DNA of 64,000 bases, from the NCBI RefSeq assembly GCF_000149955.1, contig NC_030988.1:2070109-2134108 (forward strand). Direction: 5' to 3'. The notes below the pieces were generated by a model. It saw nothing but the letters and a program-made list of their open reading frames with translations, was not told the origin of the DNA and did no database searches. Positions 1-11,900 of the stretch are shown piece after piece; position 1 is the stretch's first letter, and each line of letters begins with the position of its first letter. Both the position numbers and the translations under genes were made by a program. The DNA is from Fusarium oxysporum f. sp. lycopersici 4287 (Eukaryota; Ascomycota; Sordariomycetes; Hypocreales; Nectriaceae).

Positions 1-2166
1 GGTACGCTTAAGGATGTCGATGTGTCCATGATCATCTTCTGCTGCTCATCCACCGGCCGGTTGCAGTGGTACCAACGGTCCAAGTAGTCAGACAGTCCAA
101 TTTTGGCATCCCTCACCCACACAAGCTGCTCTTCCGACGCCCAGTTCACCTCCAGATAGTTCATGCCGAGTGATGGGTGGAGGATGATGGATGCAGCGAA
201 CAACGGTGAGTCTCCAAGCTTGGTGTAGTACTCGTTTAGTTTCTGCCAGGCAGTCATGATGGACAGTCTTAAATAGTGTCGGTGATCCTTTCCCATGTCA
301 TCGATTCCTAATGATCCTGATGGCTTGCCTGATCCATCATCGCATTGTCTCGAGCCACGATCTGACAGGGGGCCTTGCCTGGACTTTCGCGGATGGATAT
401 CCGTCTCGCAATCCCTAAATCGAGCAGGAAGCTGCCGGTTACGGTCTGGTCGCCCTCGAGCCAGCTCGGCCTGCGAGTTGGTGTCCTGCCCCCCTGCCTC
501 GTCTGGAACGGCATGATGGAACAGCTTCCGATCCTCTAGGTGTTCCAGCAAGTACTCCATACCCGTCATCACTTCCCAGAGCCGTCCGTTACCTCCTTCG
601 CTGCCCCAGCCCTGCGTTCTCATAGTCTGTAGATAGAATGGCTCAAGAATAAGTTTGATTTCTGCCAACAGTCTCCAGTCATCTCCCTTCAGCATGTCGG
701 CCTCCGGTAGCCATTTCTCCACTTCTGGGTGGACCAAGAACGCCCTGATGTCTCCCTGCTTGACGAGCGCTCGAGAGATCATGAGATAAGTGGAGTTCCA
801 TCTCGTATCGTTATTCATTACGACCTCTAGCTCTGCCGTCGACTCACTCGCCAAGAGGTATTCTCGTGCTTCGTCGTTCTCGCGTGAGATCCTTTTGAAG
901 AGCTCACACCTCTGAGGGGAAGATCTGATGAATTTGACAACATTGTGGAGCTTTCCCACCGGCCCTTTCTTTCTCCAGTGTCGTAGGTCATCCTCGCGCC
1001 GGCCGAGAAGATCAAATACCTGCGATTCGGCCTCGAAAGACTCGAAATCTTCGCCGTAGAGAAAGGCGCGAGCAACCAGGTTCAGGATATGCCCATAGCA
1101 GCGCATACGTCTGGCCCGAACGTCCGCCAGACTCATCTCTGCGTCGAGATCTCCGTAAAAGTTCACGAGACAGCTGTCGTTTGAAGATGCGTTGTCCGAG
1201 ATCACGGTTCCGACTCGGTCCTCTATCTTCCATTCTCGCACAACTTGCCCGAGCGTCACCGCAAGACTTTCTCCGCTATGACACCCGAGCTGGCGACGGA
1301 GTGCCAATAGGCGCGACTGGTGCTTGCCCTGGCGGTCAAGAAAATGAGCTGTGACTGCCATAACAGCATGCCGATTAGGCGATGTCCACAGGTCGAACCC
1401 CAGATGGATTTTAGTAAGGGCATCTGAGAGCTCCTGCTTGATCTCATCTTTCTTAGACATGTACGTGTCATCCAGCAAACGGCCCATCGATTGCCGGCTC
1501 CATGGTATCTGGTCAGCTAGGTGAGGGTCAAGCTGCCAAGCGAGCTGCTGAAAGAATGTATCGCTGAAGAAGGAAAAAGGAACATTGGTGTTGATCAGAA
1601 GTCCCAGGCTCAGTTCTCGGATCATCTTGACTCTAGCACGCGGCACGGCGCTGTACTGCAAGCGTCGTCGCTTAGGCCGTTCAGATTCATCGGTTGACAG
1701 ATCTGGATCAGCTGCTTGACTGCTCTCGAAAATCCTGTGAGACCTGGCGTTGGTCAATAATGCTCAAGCTCGCGACGTCACATTCACATTCACATACTTG
1801 CGGAGATGGTCCGCTGCCGAACTCGTAGCATGCAGCGGCGAAGAACTCAGGCTGACCCTTCGCGTCACACAAACGACAGGCCCAGTAAGGACTCAAAGGA
1901 CTATCGTTAGTGTCGATCTCAACAAGAAAAAATCCATGGCGCTTGATCCAGCTCTTCCGGCCCTTCGAGCCCTTCCGGGACAAGGACTCTTCCAAAACAT
2001 ATCGTTTGTTCCTCCACACTGCTCGCGGAAGATCTGCAACAGTAGGGTGGTCTGGCAATGCCGACTGCGTCGTCAGCTCGAATTGACTCGCCAAATTCCT
2101 CGGTGGTCGAAGAAAAGAAAAGGCAGAGGGTGGAGGCGAAGGAAGCATGATGTCGTCGGATTCCAT
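1..2166 (-). CDS. hAT-family transposase, 3' end beyond the window
   Basis: Cut-and-paste DNA transposase of the hAT superfamily. The main frame is open from about position 1724 to the left edge, more than 570 codons. It shows the hAT blocks seen in the better bounded copy at 17.6-20 kb: the DNASSND motif, the RCYGHILNL block, RKKGPVGKLHN, NNDTRWNSTY, and near the left edge a WQKLNEYYTKLGDSPLF block. The C-terminal dimerisation region lies outside the window. The N-terminal exon begins at ATG 2164-2166 (MESDDIMLP) and carries a BED-like WACRLC pair. A GTATGT/CACAG intron of 63 nt (1735-1797) fits, but the frame giving the zinc-finger DHLRK end is shifted one base from the frame carrying the start. 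Either there is a 1-nt indel near 1830-1850, or a later acceptor near 1725 is used. Family call is firm; the exact 5' model is not. Confidence 0.85.
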
Positions 2167-2448
2167 CGGGTTAGGCGTCGACTCGTGGGAGGAATGGTAC
2201 GCGTTGAAAGGTAAACAAACTAGCACCGACGCGACTTGATGTCGCGAGGACGGGACGTAAAAGTTAAGGAGCTACTTTCTCCCCCACCAGCCTGACCGTG
2301 GTACTGGGGTAGGTCACTAATGGAAGGCTTGATGGATGACTTTGATTGGCTGGGGTCGCTCCTCAGCCAGGTTCCGGGTAAGCTGTGAAAGTGCGGTCAA
2401 CGGTCTGGCAGCATGGACGCTGGATGGCATATTGTGTATCAAATATAT

Positions 2449-2560
2449 CAAATGTTATTTCAAATCGAGGATTTTGTATTTGTTTGATTGAAATAAAATT
2501 TTGGCATATTTGATTGATTTGTTTGGCAATTTGTTTGATTGGATTTGATCTGGGGGCTGC
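2449..2560. repeat. AT-rich TTTGATT-type direct repeats, possible hAT subterminal repeats
   Basis: This stretch lies just upstream of the hAT gene start. It contains many imperfect copies of TTTGATTG, TTTGTTTG and CAAATTTG-like words, then turns abruptly GC-rich (GGGGGCTGCGCTGCC). Clusters of short subterminal repeats next to the terminal inverted repeat are typical hAT transposase-binding regions. The other end of the element is outside the window, so the terminal repeat cannot be confirmed. Confidence 0.4.
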
Positions 2561-3978
2561 GCTGCCCACGATAAGTTTCTGCTTATCATGTACGTTAGTT
2601 GAGGCGTTTCAATATTTAATGGTGGTGATCTGATGTACTCGCAACACCTTCTGTTGGGTTGATGCGCTTGCATCGATGAATCAACAGACTCACTAAGTGC
2701 CATGTGATATTGGGCCGTTGCATTGGGATTAGATTTTCAATTGCTCCTAGTTTGCGAAACCATGCAAGTCCCATTTTGCGCGTGAGCTCTCGGTGAGGCT
2801 CCAAGGACATATGATTATGATCTGACGTAGCATGTTTCCGTGAGGCTCGGCTCCAACACTGGGGCCGGACTTTTAGGGTCTCTGGTCAGGTGCTAAGTCA
2901 AGTTGTGCGTAAGCTTTTAGTTTATCAGCCGCACCACCTGCAAGTCACACACCAGGCTGACTGGGTCCATTCGGAGAGTCAGACAAGTGTTCCATGTATC
3001 CCTGGAATAGGATAGAATTGATCGTTAGTTAATATGTTTTCTAAGTCCACCGCGAAGTTGATATCGGAGTTATTGTCCCAATGGTGCTTTTTATTATATT
3101 ACGATATTAAATTGTCAGTGGCTGGTTGAAATTATCAGTGATAATTGGTGGTGTGCAGTGCGGGGATATGTTGGGCTTTTTTGGCCCGACAATTTTAGAA
3201 CCGGTCTAGCCGCAGTCAACCAGGCCCTTAGCTGTATCTCGCCTGGCGATTGCTCCTTGATCCTAGCGCCACCATGCCTCCAGGGACTTCTCTTTTGTCA
3301 CGAACTTTCATTCTATTTTGAATTAGGATGACACGGCAAGCTTTCTTGCGAATGTCCATCAACCATACCAGTACAGGAAGAAGCCCTGAACTGTAAAAGC
3401 CTCCGACTCCGTTTAAGTGGAGGACGCCTAACAACAATCCAGCTACAAGGCCTGCAATAAGCCCAGAAAAAAAACATATATTACTCGAAAATGCACTGTT
3501 GTCACAGGTTAAACAGTCGAAAAACCAGGATTGTAGCAGGTATATAACGTGGTCTAGTGTGTAGAAGTTTAATAGAATATAATAGGCCAAGCTAGACAAC
3601 CAAGCTCTATTAATTACCATTCAGCATTAATGTCATATCTCCCTCACTAACTCAACATCAATTGTTCGAGCTAAGTATGATGGCCTGCAGGCAGGATATG
3701 AGTTAAAACATGCCCTTATTGTCTGTCGTGGTACCACCTATGCTTATTAAGTATATTGCATGTCAGATATGTTATACTTTAAAATAAACTCTGTAGCTAT
3801 GTAGGACTCCAGCCTTATAGTGCCCGGCTTTTTAAAATATTCAGTAAATCGACAGAGTAGAGTGACTAATCCTACGCTGGACAGTATCTTCTAAATCAAG
3901 GAATGTCAGAGCTATAGAGCAGTACAAGTCCACAAAACCTATTCGTAACCTCGCATCCATACCGGTACCTCCAGGATG
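2561..3978. other. AT-rich stretch without a recognisable gene
   Basis: No conserved domain was recognised on either strand. The longest open frame is 3228-3620 on the minus strand (130 codons), with two hydrophobic stretches around a GLIAGLVAGLLLGVLHL segment and then a basic tail. I cannot link it to a family, it has no clear promoter or partner exon, and it may be a remnant or chance. The rest is AT-rich with no repeats of note. Confidence 0.5.
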
Positions 3979-4800
3979 TCATCGCCCCTCTTCACCAGCT
4001 TCGCTAGCTCCCATATGCCTCTGAGCTTCTATGAAACTACTGGGGATGATCAAAATTAAATCTGACCCAGCGTTAGCAAAAAACTTGGCAAACTCGGGGC
4101 AATCACTCGGCGCTTGTCCACAGAGGCCGATCTTATATCCCTCTTTGCCGGCCAACTCAATTATTCCTGTAGTCATTCACTTGACAAGCTCGTCTTGCTC
4201 ATTGAACATATCGGCCCGCTTGCTATAATCACGGTCTATAACGAGGGCAACTTGGGTAAGCTTAGTGAGGTCATTAGAACGGATAAAAGAGTCGTCGAAA
4301 TGCTTAGTGAAGCTACTGGTCAGGATGATACTCTATGGAATCTCGCACATAACATAGATTTTGAGCCTATTTTTACCTGCCTAAGCCCGTTCTCGGCTAT
4401 GACGTGCAGAACCTTTCTCGTCTTCTTAATGGCTCGTCAAAGGGGTATCATATCCATCGCATTGGTGAGACCTATTTCCCCGATAACGCCCTTGATGGTT
4501 CGATATTTGAGGGCAAGGAGTGGTGAGTAGTAACGTGAGACTTGAGACAGCCTATCACTGGATTATCCTCTTGATCTCAAACTCGGCACCGCCTATAAGA
4601 CGAGTGTAGCCTTTTACGTTGAAGTCGCTTATACAAACAATGGCCGGCCTGTGGTAGACAGCGGCACATAGAGTCGCAAGGCTGCAGAATAGCTTATTGA
4701 CAAAGTAGTCAGGCTTATTCTCATACCTCACTATCAAGCACTTAGTCTCTCACTAAGCCTCTTTGTCCTCAAGACAGTTAATATGAATAAGAACCATGGG
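3979..4800 (-). pseudogene. Decayed phosphoenolpyruvate synthase-like gene, C-terminal PEP-utilising domain
   Basis: Remnant of the C-terminal TIM-barrel domain of a PEP synthase/pyruvate phosphate dikinase-type enzyme, which interconverts pyruvate and PEP through a phosphohistidine. Reading 5' to 3' on the minus strand: KPDYFVNKLFCSLATLCAAV and SDFNVKGYTRLIGGAEFE (4555-4737), then MCEIP, a TAG, a block matching FIRSNDLTKLTQVALVIDRD (about 4180-4360), then GYKIGLCGQAPSDCPEFAKF (3979-4176). These follow the family order NEY/LIGG, MCEIPSN, GSNDLTQ, DRD and GICGQ. The family's catalytic Cys sits in the CGQ motif, kept here. The blocks lie in different frames with several stops, so the gene is dead. 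The family is mainly prokaryotic, and a fungal copy may have come by transfer, which is inference. Confidence 0.8.
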
Positions 4801-5580
4801 ATAGGCTTAATAAAATTACTAATAAAATTGTTAATAACAAACTACATACAGGACCAATCCCATCAAATAAGAGTTTCCACCAGTGCTAGGCACATGACGG
4901 GTTGGCAAGATTAAGCATGACCTTTATCTGTACTAGAAACAGATTAGATATTTCTTGTGCAAACAATGAAATTAGTGGGATATGTGGTGATATGGTTAAT
5001 TTTAAAGCAATCCCAAGAATTAAAAGAAGCAAGTACCCGAAAATGTCAGTGATAATAAGTACCTGATCGAACGCTAATAGAATTGAAATATTACACTTAT
5101 TTATCCGACTTCGCTGTTTATTTTGCGTTTATGTTGCTGTACATTTTAATTGATGAATTAGATATTGAAAAAAGTCATATATACTGCCACGATGGCTCTC
5201 GTATTTTATGATTTTCCTTTGTATGACTGAGTACCTGATGCATCAGTTACATGTATGAGTCACCTAAGTATACCACGTTATTGACTCAATCTGCTGTACT
5301 CTGTACTCCTTCCAAAGTTTTGATTATGATCAGGTTATAGCATTTCCCTCCAAACACAAAACAAACTTGGATATTGCCGGCTGTAGCTCTTCTTGTGGCG
5401 AATTAATCCGCATGCCCTCCCTCAGGATAGACCGAAGTAGTAGGCATCATAGTCTAAACATTATCTGTCGTGCCATTATCCTGTTCAGCTCTCTGGTTAT
5501 AGCTGTGCGCTCGAGAATCACCCCTTTTAGTGTAGGAACCATTAGTCTACCATCCAAGTGTCAACATGTTTCAAGAGTAC
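4801..5580. other. AT-rich stretch between PEP synthase remnant and MARVEL gene
   Basis: Part of it could be further 5' remains of the PEP synthase-like gene (minus strand 4741-4800 still shows fragments in keeping with that family), but I see no clear domain above about 4800. Short open frames at 5367-5591 on the plus strand are not convincing. No RNA gene or repeat was seen. Confidence 0.45.
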
Positions 5581-6286
5581 TTACTTGGTAAGCTTTTCAG
5601 CCTGATGCTTGATTTCTTGCTTTGTCTCGTCGATCTTAACATAAGTACGGAAGACATATACCCCCTAGAGATTGTTGCGTTAGGTTTTTTCGACTTTTTA
5701 AAAGCAGGAATGAATACAAAGAAATGACCTACAAGGATGCCACTGAGAAGATGCAGGAACCATGCGATAAACGAAAAGGCCAGGACCGTCTTCCACGCCC
5801 CGCAACCCGTCCCGTTAATGGTAACTGTCCCAATGGGCCCGACTCGCCAGAAACGACCCCAATAGTAGCCCCAATAGTCGTAATACCAACGTGCCGAACA
5901 AGCGTGACCACCAGTTCTCTATAAAATAAAACGAACATTGCTCATGATTAGTATATGGTCTTAGTTATGCGGTGATATGAAAATGGAAGGGGGCGCCATA
6001 CAGTCTGAAGCAGGCAGTATGCCACGAGCCACATGACAAACATCACAAAGTCAAAGGGAAACCCCAAGAACATGTCCTTGAATGGCGGACAGAAAAGGAT
6101 GGAGTAGATGATACCAAGGCACGCGACGACGATGCCATAGATAATCCGTCCATCGGCATGCACTTCCGCGATGCTGATAAGGTAACAGAAGCGCGAGAGA
6201 ATCCCTAGCACGATTATAGCGGAGGCAAGCTCACCAAGACGGAGCAGAATAGAAATAGCTTTATGTGCAACACCAGTTCCTACCAT
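5581..6286 (-). CDS. MARVEL-type four-helix membrane protein, three exons
   Basis: Exons 6286-6002, 5918-5733 and 5664-5581 give a 184-residue protein. Intron 1 (83 nt) runs GTATGG to TTATAG; intron 2 (68 nt) runs GTAGGT to CTCTAG with a CTAAC branch site, and both splice in phase 0. Helix 1 follows LRLGELASAIIVLGIL, helix 2 is GIVVACLGIIYSILF, helix 3 is FDFVMFVMWLVAYCLL, and helix 4 is AWKTVLAFSFIAWFLHLLSG. Between helices 3 and 4 lies a Tyr/Trp/Gly-rich loop (DYWGYYWGRFW and NGTGCGAW) typical of fungal MARVEL-like proteins. The tail is charged (VYVFRTYVKIDETKQEIK). These proteins sit in plasma or endomembranes; the precise role is unknown. A second, broken copy lies at 43.6-44.0 kb. Confidence 0.88.
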
Positions 6287-6729
6287 TTTGCAGTGTAGCA
6301 GGAGTGATTGATTGGAAAGATGATGTTGTACGTTACTTCAATTTGGAATCGTTATGTGGTAGGTACAGCTAAATGATCCTGCCGCTTAAATTAAGACGAA
6401 AATGCAGGACGAACAGTGGTATATATACTTAAGAGGCGACTGGTTAACTTTTGCATATGATATCACCATCACGCGACAGTGTTATTAATCGGTAGATTCA
6501 TTGTGTCCAATCCATGTGTGGTACGAGTTGTCATATCATATGGCAGACGGCAATAGCCGCTACAGAATTGATAGATTAGCGAGAGGAGTGGAATTAAAGT
6601 TTAGGACAGAAGTCAGCATGTTCTGATAACGGGTCTGGACTGTTCCTCAGCTAAAACTTTAAAGTGCCAGTGTTATGATGAGTCATTGACTGCTGGCAGC
6701 CGTAATTCAGGGTTGTTTGACTATTCCCT
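5831..6729. repeat. Duplicated segment, copy 1 (MARVEL locus)
   Basis: This block, covering MARVEL exons 1-2 plus about 440 bases upstream, is repeated in the same orientation at about 43600-44505. Matching continues through the upstream non-coding region, including words such as CGTAATT(C/G)AGGGTTGTTTG near the end of each copy. It is therefore a genomic duplication and not retroposition; introns are also shared. The copies differ at many sites and by small indels. Ends are estimated by eye. Confidence 0.85.
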
Positions 6730-7892
6730 ATTCTGGTGCAAAGAATCTTGGTTGGTGTGGCATGCAAAGACACACATAACATCACGCAACCGACAGATTC
6801 CTTTGTAACATGTTTTTGCTGTAATTCTGTCATCGGTATGTTCCTCCTTCCCTGTGCAATTCCCATTCCTTACCCGGCTTCTTTATGCGTATACGTTAAG
6901 AACCGAATTATATATACATTCCTTACAGCCTTTGAGAGTTGTATAGAGGAATAGGTCCCCGCATGGTGGGTGATTATGTAGAGCGTACTCACGGGCCAGG
7001 TCAGTAGCTTAGCATCCATCCAGGAATTGTTTGTCAAGTACCTAGAACTTGCAAATAGTTCCTCGAGTGCAGGTGAGGCGTTTTCGTTCGCAAGATGTAC
7101 TTGATGGTGGGCCATCACGATCACAAGCAAAGATGACACTCGACGACGCGGGACAAATGAAGCAATACTAACAGTCAATGAAGGAAAAGCATAACACACC
7201 CTTTGGCTTGGGCTCAACAGGCTCTGCTGAAAATGATCGGGTCATGTTCGCTGGGTATCATGAGGCAGTAGAGGCAGGCCGACTACTATCGGAAACATTG
7301 TCTGCAGGCGGTTCCAAGGGGATCGAGATATGCTAATTTTCTAGTTTAGTCTCTTGTTCAGCCTCTTTGCGTGGTTATTCTTTTCAACTTGTGAAATCAC
7401 CCGCCATCAGGAGTTGACTAACAGCAGTCTATAGTCTGTCTACAAGACAGGTTTGCGAGTGGGAGAGTGCGACTTCAACATATTCCAGAAACCCTTTCTT
7501 GACCTCTCTCTTCACTATACAGTATCTTCTTTCAAGCGCAAAATACAAGGAAGCTGGGGTGTTCGTCGTGATCATGACGTGCTTTTTCAAATTGACTAGC
7601 TATCGGACCTCCCTCCGAGCAGTTTTACTGGACGCCACCCTTGCAATTCGCCAGGGATAACGCCACATGGATCTCGCGCGTTTTTTATTGGTCAACTTGT
7701 TTTGTTAGTTGTTGTCACCCGACGATACGCTCAAGTTGATACCACTTTATGTAGAGATTACGGCACTTTGTATATTTGGCTTGTGTCCATAAGTATGTGG
7801 CTTCTTATAATTTTATCAACACATTCGGGTCATCCGGACTTTCTGATTTATTGCAAGCCCATTGCTCTGTGGCCTGCCAACCAAGTCTTGAG
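6730..7892. other. No recognisable gene; upstream region of the bHLH gene
   Basis: Open frames here (for example 6870-7217 on the minus strand, 115 codons) show no domain I know. The last few hundred bases before the bHLH start are probably its promoter and leader. In-frame codons upstream of that start extend to 7776 but begin with TTG and contain no ATG, so they are not taken as coding. Confidence 0.45.
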
Positions 7893-8372
7893 ATGAACCT
7901 TCACTATATCTGCCACGAGGCTGACACAGAGCCTCCGAGGAGAGAGCCGAATGGGCCTTTGACTCGTCCTGAGGAGGCGAGCAACCCATCGAATCAACAA
8001 CCCCTTAGCAAGAATATTTCACTTCATGTTCCCGACGTTCAACTTCAACGTCAACTTCGATCAGCATCGCGCAAATCAAAGAACCGAAAACGTTGTAGCG
8101 CAGCTCCCAGCAATCAAGAACACGCCCGAAAAAGCCATAACTTTGTCGAGAAACATTACCGTGCCCGACTCAAGGCGCAGTTTGAAAGGCTCCTCGAAGT
8201 TCTGCCAGCGGCACAGGCACGGAGCCTTGCTGACAGGGATATCGCAGCCAATCTTGGCCAGGTTCTAAGCAGAGGACAAATATTGGATATGGCAAGAAAT
8301 CGAATCCTTGAGTTGGAAGGAAAGATTGAGATTATACTGAAAAAGAGAAGAGATGGCTATCACGTATCATGA
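7893..8372 (+). CDS. Basic helix-loop-helix transcription factor
   Basis: A 159-residue nuclear regulator that would bind E-box DNA as a dimer. The start is ATG 7893 (MNLHYICHEADTEPP), the first ATG of the frame. Residues 1-60 are polar and Pro-rich. A basic patch (ASRKSKNRKR) precedes the bHLH domain at about residues 75-150. The basic region and helix 1 are RKSHNFVEKHYRARLKAQF, with the His and Glu of the H-x-x-x-E-x-x-R E-box pattern replaced in spacing by H-N-F-V-E-K-H-Y-R. A short loop follows, and helix 2 is GQILDMARNRILELEGKI. The protein ends shortly after the domain. Such short bHLH factors often sit near secondary-metabolism or accessory loci, but no pathway genes are visible here. 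No intron is needed. Confidence 0.8.
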   Translation: MNLHYICHEADTEPPRREPNGPLTRPEEASNPSNQQPLSKNISLHVPDVQLQRQLRSASRKSKNRKRCSAAPSNQEHARKSHNFVEKHYRARLKAQFERLLEVLPAAQARSLADRDIAANLGQVLSRGQILDMARNRILELEGKIEIILKKRRDGYHVS

Positions 8373-8741
8373 CGGACATAAGGCGAGCGATTTATAGTAA
8401 GGGTACAGCATGAAAATCTTATTATCGTAATCGTATGGTCTTAGAAGGAATTTGATTTTATTCGGGACTATCAGATGGTTTTAAGAGCAATTAGTCCACG
8501 ACATTAAGCATATATAATAATATAAAATATGAAAAAAAAAAGGCTACTTTTCAAAGCGCGATCTATGGTCTTGCAAGAGGTAGACTATCGTTGATCGTGA
8601 GAAGGTAACCAATAAACTCATATCTACAGCTTCAATATACGTATATATATAACTTATAGAGTAACGTACATGATAAGCGTGCGGGATAAACATTTCTCAA
8701 CATTACATCTAACGTATATAATAAGCGAGTGCACCAACCAA
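8373..8741. other. AT-rich spacer before the Copia element
   Basis: AT-rich bases with short TATATA tracts and an A9 run near 8532. It probably holds the 3' end of the bHLH transcript. No gene or structured repeat was seen. Confidence 0.5.
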
Positions 8742-8938
8742 TGTTGTTTATATTGCGCAGTAGTGCTAGGTGAAAATATATATTTTTGTATAACTTGATT
8801 GTTCATTAGTGAGATGAGAGTTCTTCTCAGGTTTATATCTCTAAATGATTTCATCTAGGACTTTAAACTTTAAATCTAGGACTTTCAGACTGTTAGTCTG
8901 AATCCTGAAGGGAAGGGGGATCCCCGGATTTTCCAACA
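8742..8938 (-). repeat. Copia 3' LTR
   Basis: 197 bp, TG...CA ends. Carries CTAGGACTT-type direct repeats and a GTTAGTCTGAATCCTGAAG block, also seen in degenerate form in an old LTR fragment near 17.0 kb. Confidence 0.95.
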
Positions 8939-8956
8939 CGCCCCCATCCACCTTGT
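8939..8956 (-). promoter_or_regulatory. Copia polypurine tract
   Basis: On the element's coding strand the bases directly before the 3' LTR are purine-rich (AAGGTGGATGGGGGCG), the place and composition expected for the plus-strand priming site of reverse transcription. Confidence 0.7.
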
Positions 8957-8958
8957 CT

Positions 8959-11900
8959 TCAGGGCACAGAGTCATCGTGGACTTCAGTACTCCAAATAAT
9001 ACGACCTGCTTCCTCGATCGGACATGCACTGACTCGAATTGCTTCTAGAAAGTGGCCATGGCTGACGGCGTTCAATGGTTTAGTGAGTCCGTCTGCTACC
9101 TGCTCATGTGTGCTGACGTATTGTACATCAATATTCCCGGCTTCAACTTCTTCTCGGATATGGTGCTCGGTTAACGGAATGTGCTTTGTCCGTTGGTGAA
9201 GCTCAGGGTTTCTGCATAGCTTTAGGGAACCCTGATTATCGCCGTTCAGTGGGATAGGCATATGTAGCGGAAGGAACAGTTCAGAGAAGAGGTTCCTAGT
9301 CCAGGCTAATTCTCTGGCACACTGGGAGAGTGCTGTATATTCAGCCTCGGTAGTCGATAGTGCCACTGTTTCGTGCCGTTTGGCCCTCCATGAGACTGTA
9401 GATCCTTCAAGTTGAACAAGCCATCCAAACGTCGATCTTCCCGTAACAGTGTCGCCTTTCCAATCCGAGTCGGCCCAAGCTGTGATGCTCCAAGCGGATT
9501 CAGGATCTTTCTTGACGCCCCCAAGCACCAGGCCGTGGTCCCTTGTCTGCTGTAGATAGCGAAGACCTCTTTTGATCAATCGTGAATGTGCTGGTGATGG
9601 ATTCGACATGTATCTTGAGAGTACCGAGAGTAGGAAAGCTAAATCGGGTCTGGTTTGGGTCATTCCATACATCAGCGAGCCGGTTTTCGAGCTATAGTCT
9701 TCTCGTTCTTCTGGAGAAGCCGAGTCGCCATTGTCTCTTGGTTGCAGTGTCGAGAGTGAATTTCGCTCCATCGGGGTCTTGACCGGTCGGCAATCTTCCA
9801 AGCCGAATTTCTTCAGTATTCTGGTAAAATATGCATCCTGGGAAAGGTAGATCAGCCTTGAGTTCCTGTCTCGGGTTATTCTTACTCCAAGAAAATGGCT
9901 GGCGGGACCGAGATCAGTCATCGTAAAGATCTCTCCCAGGCGGGCTTTGTACCCTTGGATTGCTTCCTTGTTGCTGCCCATGATGAGGAAGTCATCCACA
10001 TATGTGATGATAATCACTCCCGTTGTGGGATTGTGATATACGGCCGTGTCAGACGTTGCTTGTCTGAAGTCAAGGGATTCTAAGGTCTTCTTCAGCTTCT
10101 TTTGCCATTGCCGAGGCGCCTGTTTGAGTCCGTAGAGGGATTTGATCAATTTGCAGATCTTCTCAGTTGAGAATCCTGCCGGACGGTCTTCTGGGTGTTG
10201 ATCGAAATACTCGACAAGTCCTTCCGGCATTTCGATAAAGACTTGTTCATCGAGATCCCCTTCCAGGAACGCCGTCGACACGTCCATCTGCTCAATTTCC
10301 CAGTCAAGACAGGCAGCAACGGTGAGGAGGATTCTCCAAGTCGCCGCTTTGGCAACAGAGGCAAAAGTCTGGTTGTAGTCAAAGCCGAACTGTTGTTCAA
10401 AGCCTCTGACCACCAGCCGTGCCTTGAACTTGTCGAGGTTGCCGTCCTCGTTTTTCTTGACCTTGAATACCCACTTGACTGTAAGTGGCCTATTGTGAGC
10501 TTGGGTGCGGTCCAGCATGCGCCAAGCTCCTTTCTTGAGGAGGCTGCGCAGCTCACTGTGTATTGCTCTGAGCCAATGCTCCCTTTGCGGACCTTGAAGC
10601 GCTTCAGTCATTGTTTTGGGCTCAGTGATCACCTCTTTTCGGAGATCGGGCAGCTTAGCTGATGTCATGGATGTTGTCGTCTGTCCATGCTGAGGATTAT
10701 GCACCTCAGCATGCTGAAGATTGTTCACTTCAGACCTTTGTGGGCTTGGAGTCTTTGTCTGCTCCGTGACGGACTGTGGCCGGCTTGAGATGGGAGCTCC
10801 GTTCTTGCGGATTTCCGGCTCAACATCATGCTCAGTTTCGGTCAGGAGTTCTGTCTCCCCAACCTTTTCGTAGAATTGTACATTTGCAGAGCGGACGATC
10901 TGATGTCCCTTCCTGCGAGAGGGCACCCAGCAGGTGTAGATCTGTGAACCTTCCATGCATAGGTAGATTCCAGCCTCTCCTCTTGGGCCAAACTTGTGTG
11001 ATCTCAATCTTCGTTCCTGCGGTATGTGTATCGTGACTTGTGAGCCGCAGATTCGTTCTCCGGACAGATCCGGCTTGTTGTCTTGTCCGGGAAAGGCCTC
11101 GTTGAGAAAGCTTTCCATGGGAGTGAGGCCATCAATTGCCCTGGTGGCTGTCACGTTTGTCTTGCGCACCATATCTTCCAGGACCAATGGCCAGAGCTCT
11201 ATCGGGATTCTTTCCGACTCCATGGTTGCTCTGACTTTGTCAAAGATGATGCGGTTAGAGCGCTCAGCAACTCCGTTAAATTCAGGAGTATATGGTATCG
11301 TCTTGATGATCTTGACGCCGTGAGTGTACTCGAGGTTCTTGAGAGACGCACCATAGAGCTCAGAGCCGCCATCCATCTGGATTGCGTACACTCGGATGCC
11401 ATACTGAGTTCGTATCTTGGAGATGAGCTGGCCTAGGAGTTCCGAAGCCATCCCCTTCCTCGTGAATGTGTAGGCCCATCTCATTCGATGCCTGTCATCT
11501 GTGGCAATCATTCCCCATCGTTCGCCTCTAATGCCCGGTGGATTGACTTTGAAGGTGTCAACATGAATGAACCCGGCCCTGGAGGCTCGTTTCCGTTTAT
11601 TTCGCGGAGTCCATCGTAGGGCCTTTGCGATGTCGCAGGCGAGGCAGTAATTGAAAGGCTGATGGTCGTGGTGGCCGTCACAGTACATTCCTTTGGTCAT
11701 TTTGGCAGTCTGTGACACCTGATATGCGTTAACATGGCCGAGTCTTCGGTGCCAAAGGTCGACATTCAGGCATTGATTTGATGAAGCAGTGTGGTGATTG
11801 CATGGTTCTGGCTGGAGTTCCCAGGCGGCCTGGTTTGAAACAGTAGTCTTTCCGACCTCAGTGTTCACGTACAGACCGTCCCTTCCTATGCGGAGGAGAC

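Noticed and set aside
7776..7892. An upstream extension of the bHLH protein by 39 codons
   Set aside because: The first codon is TTG and there is no ATG in the extension; ATG 7893 is the natural start.
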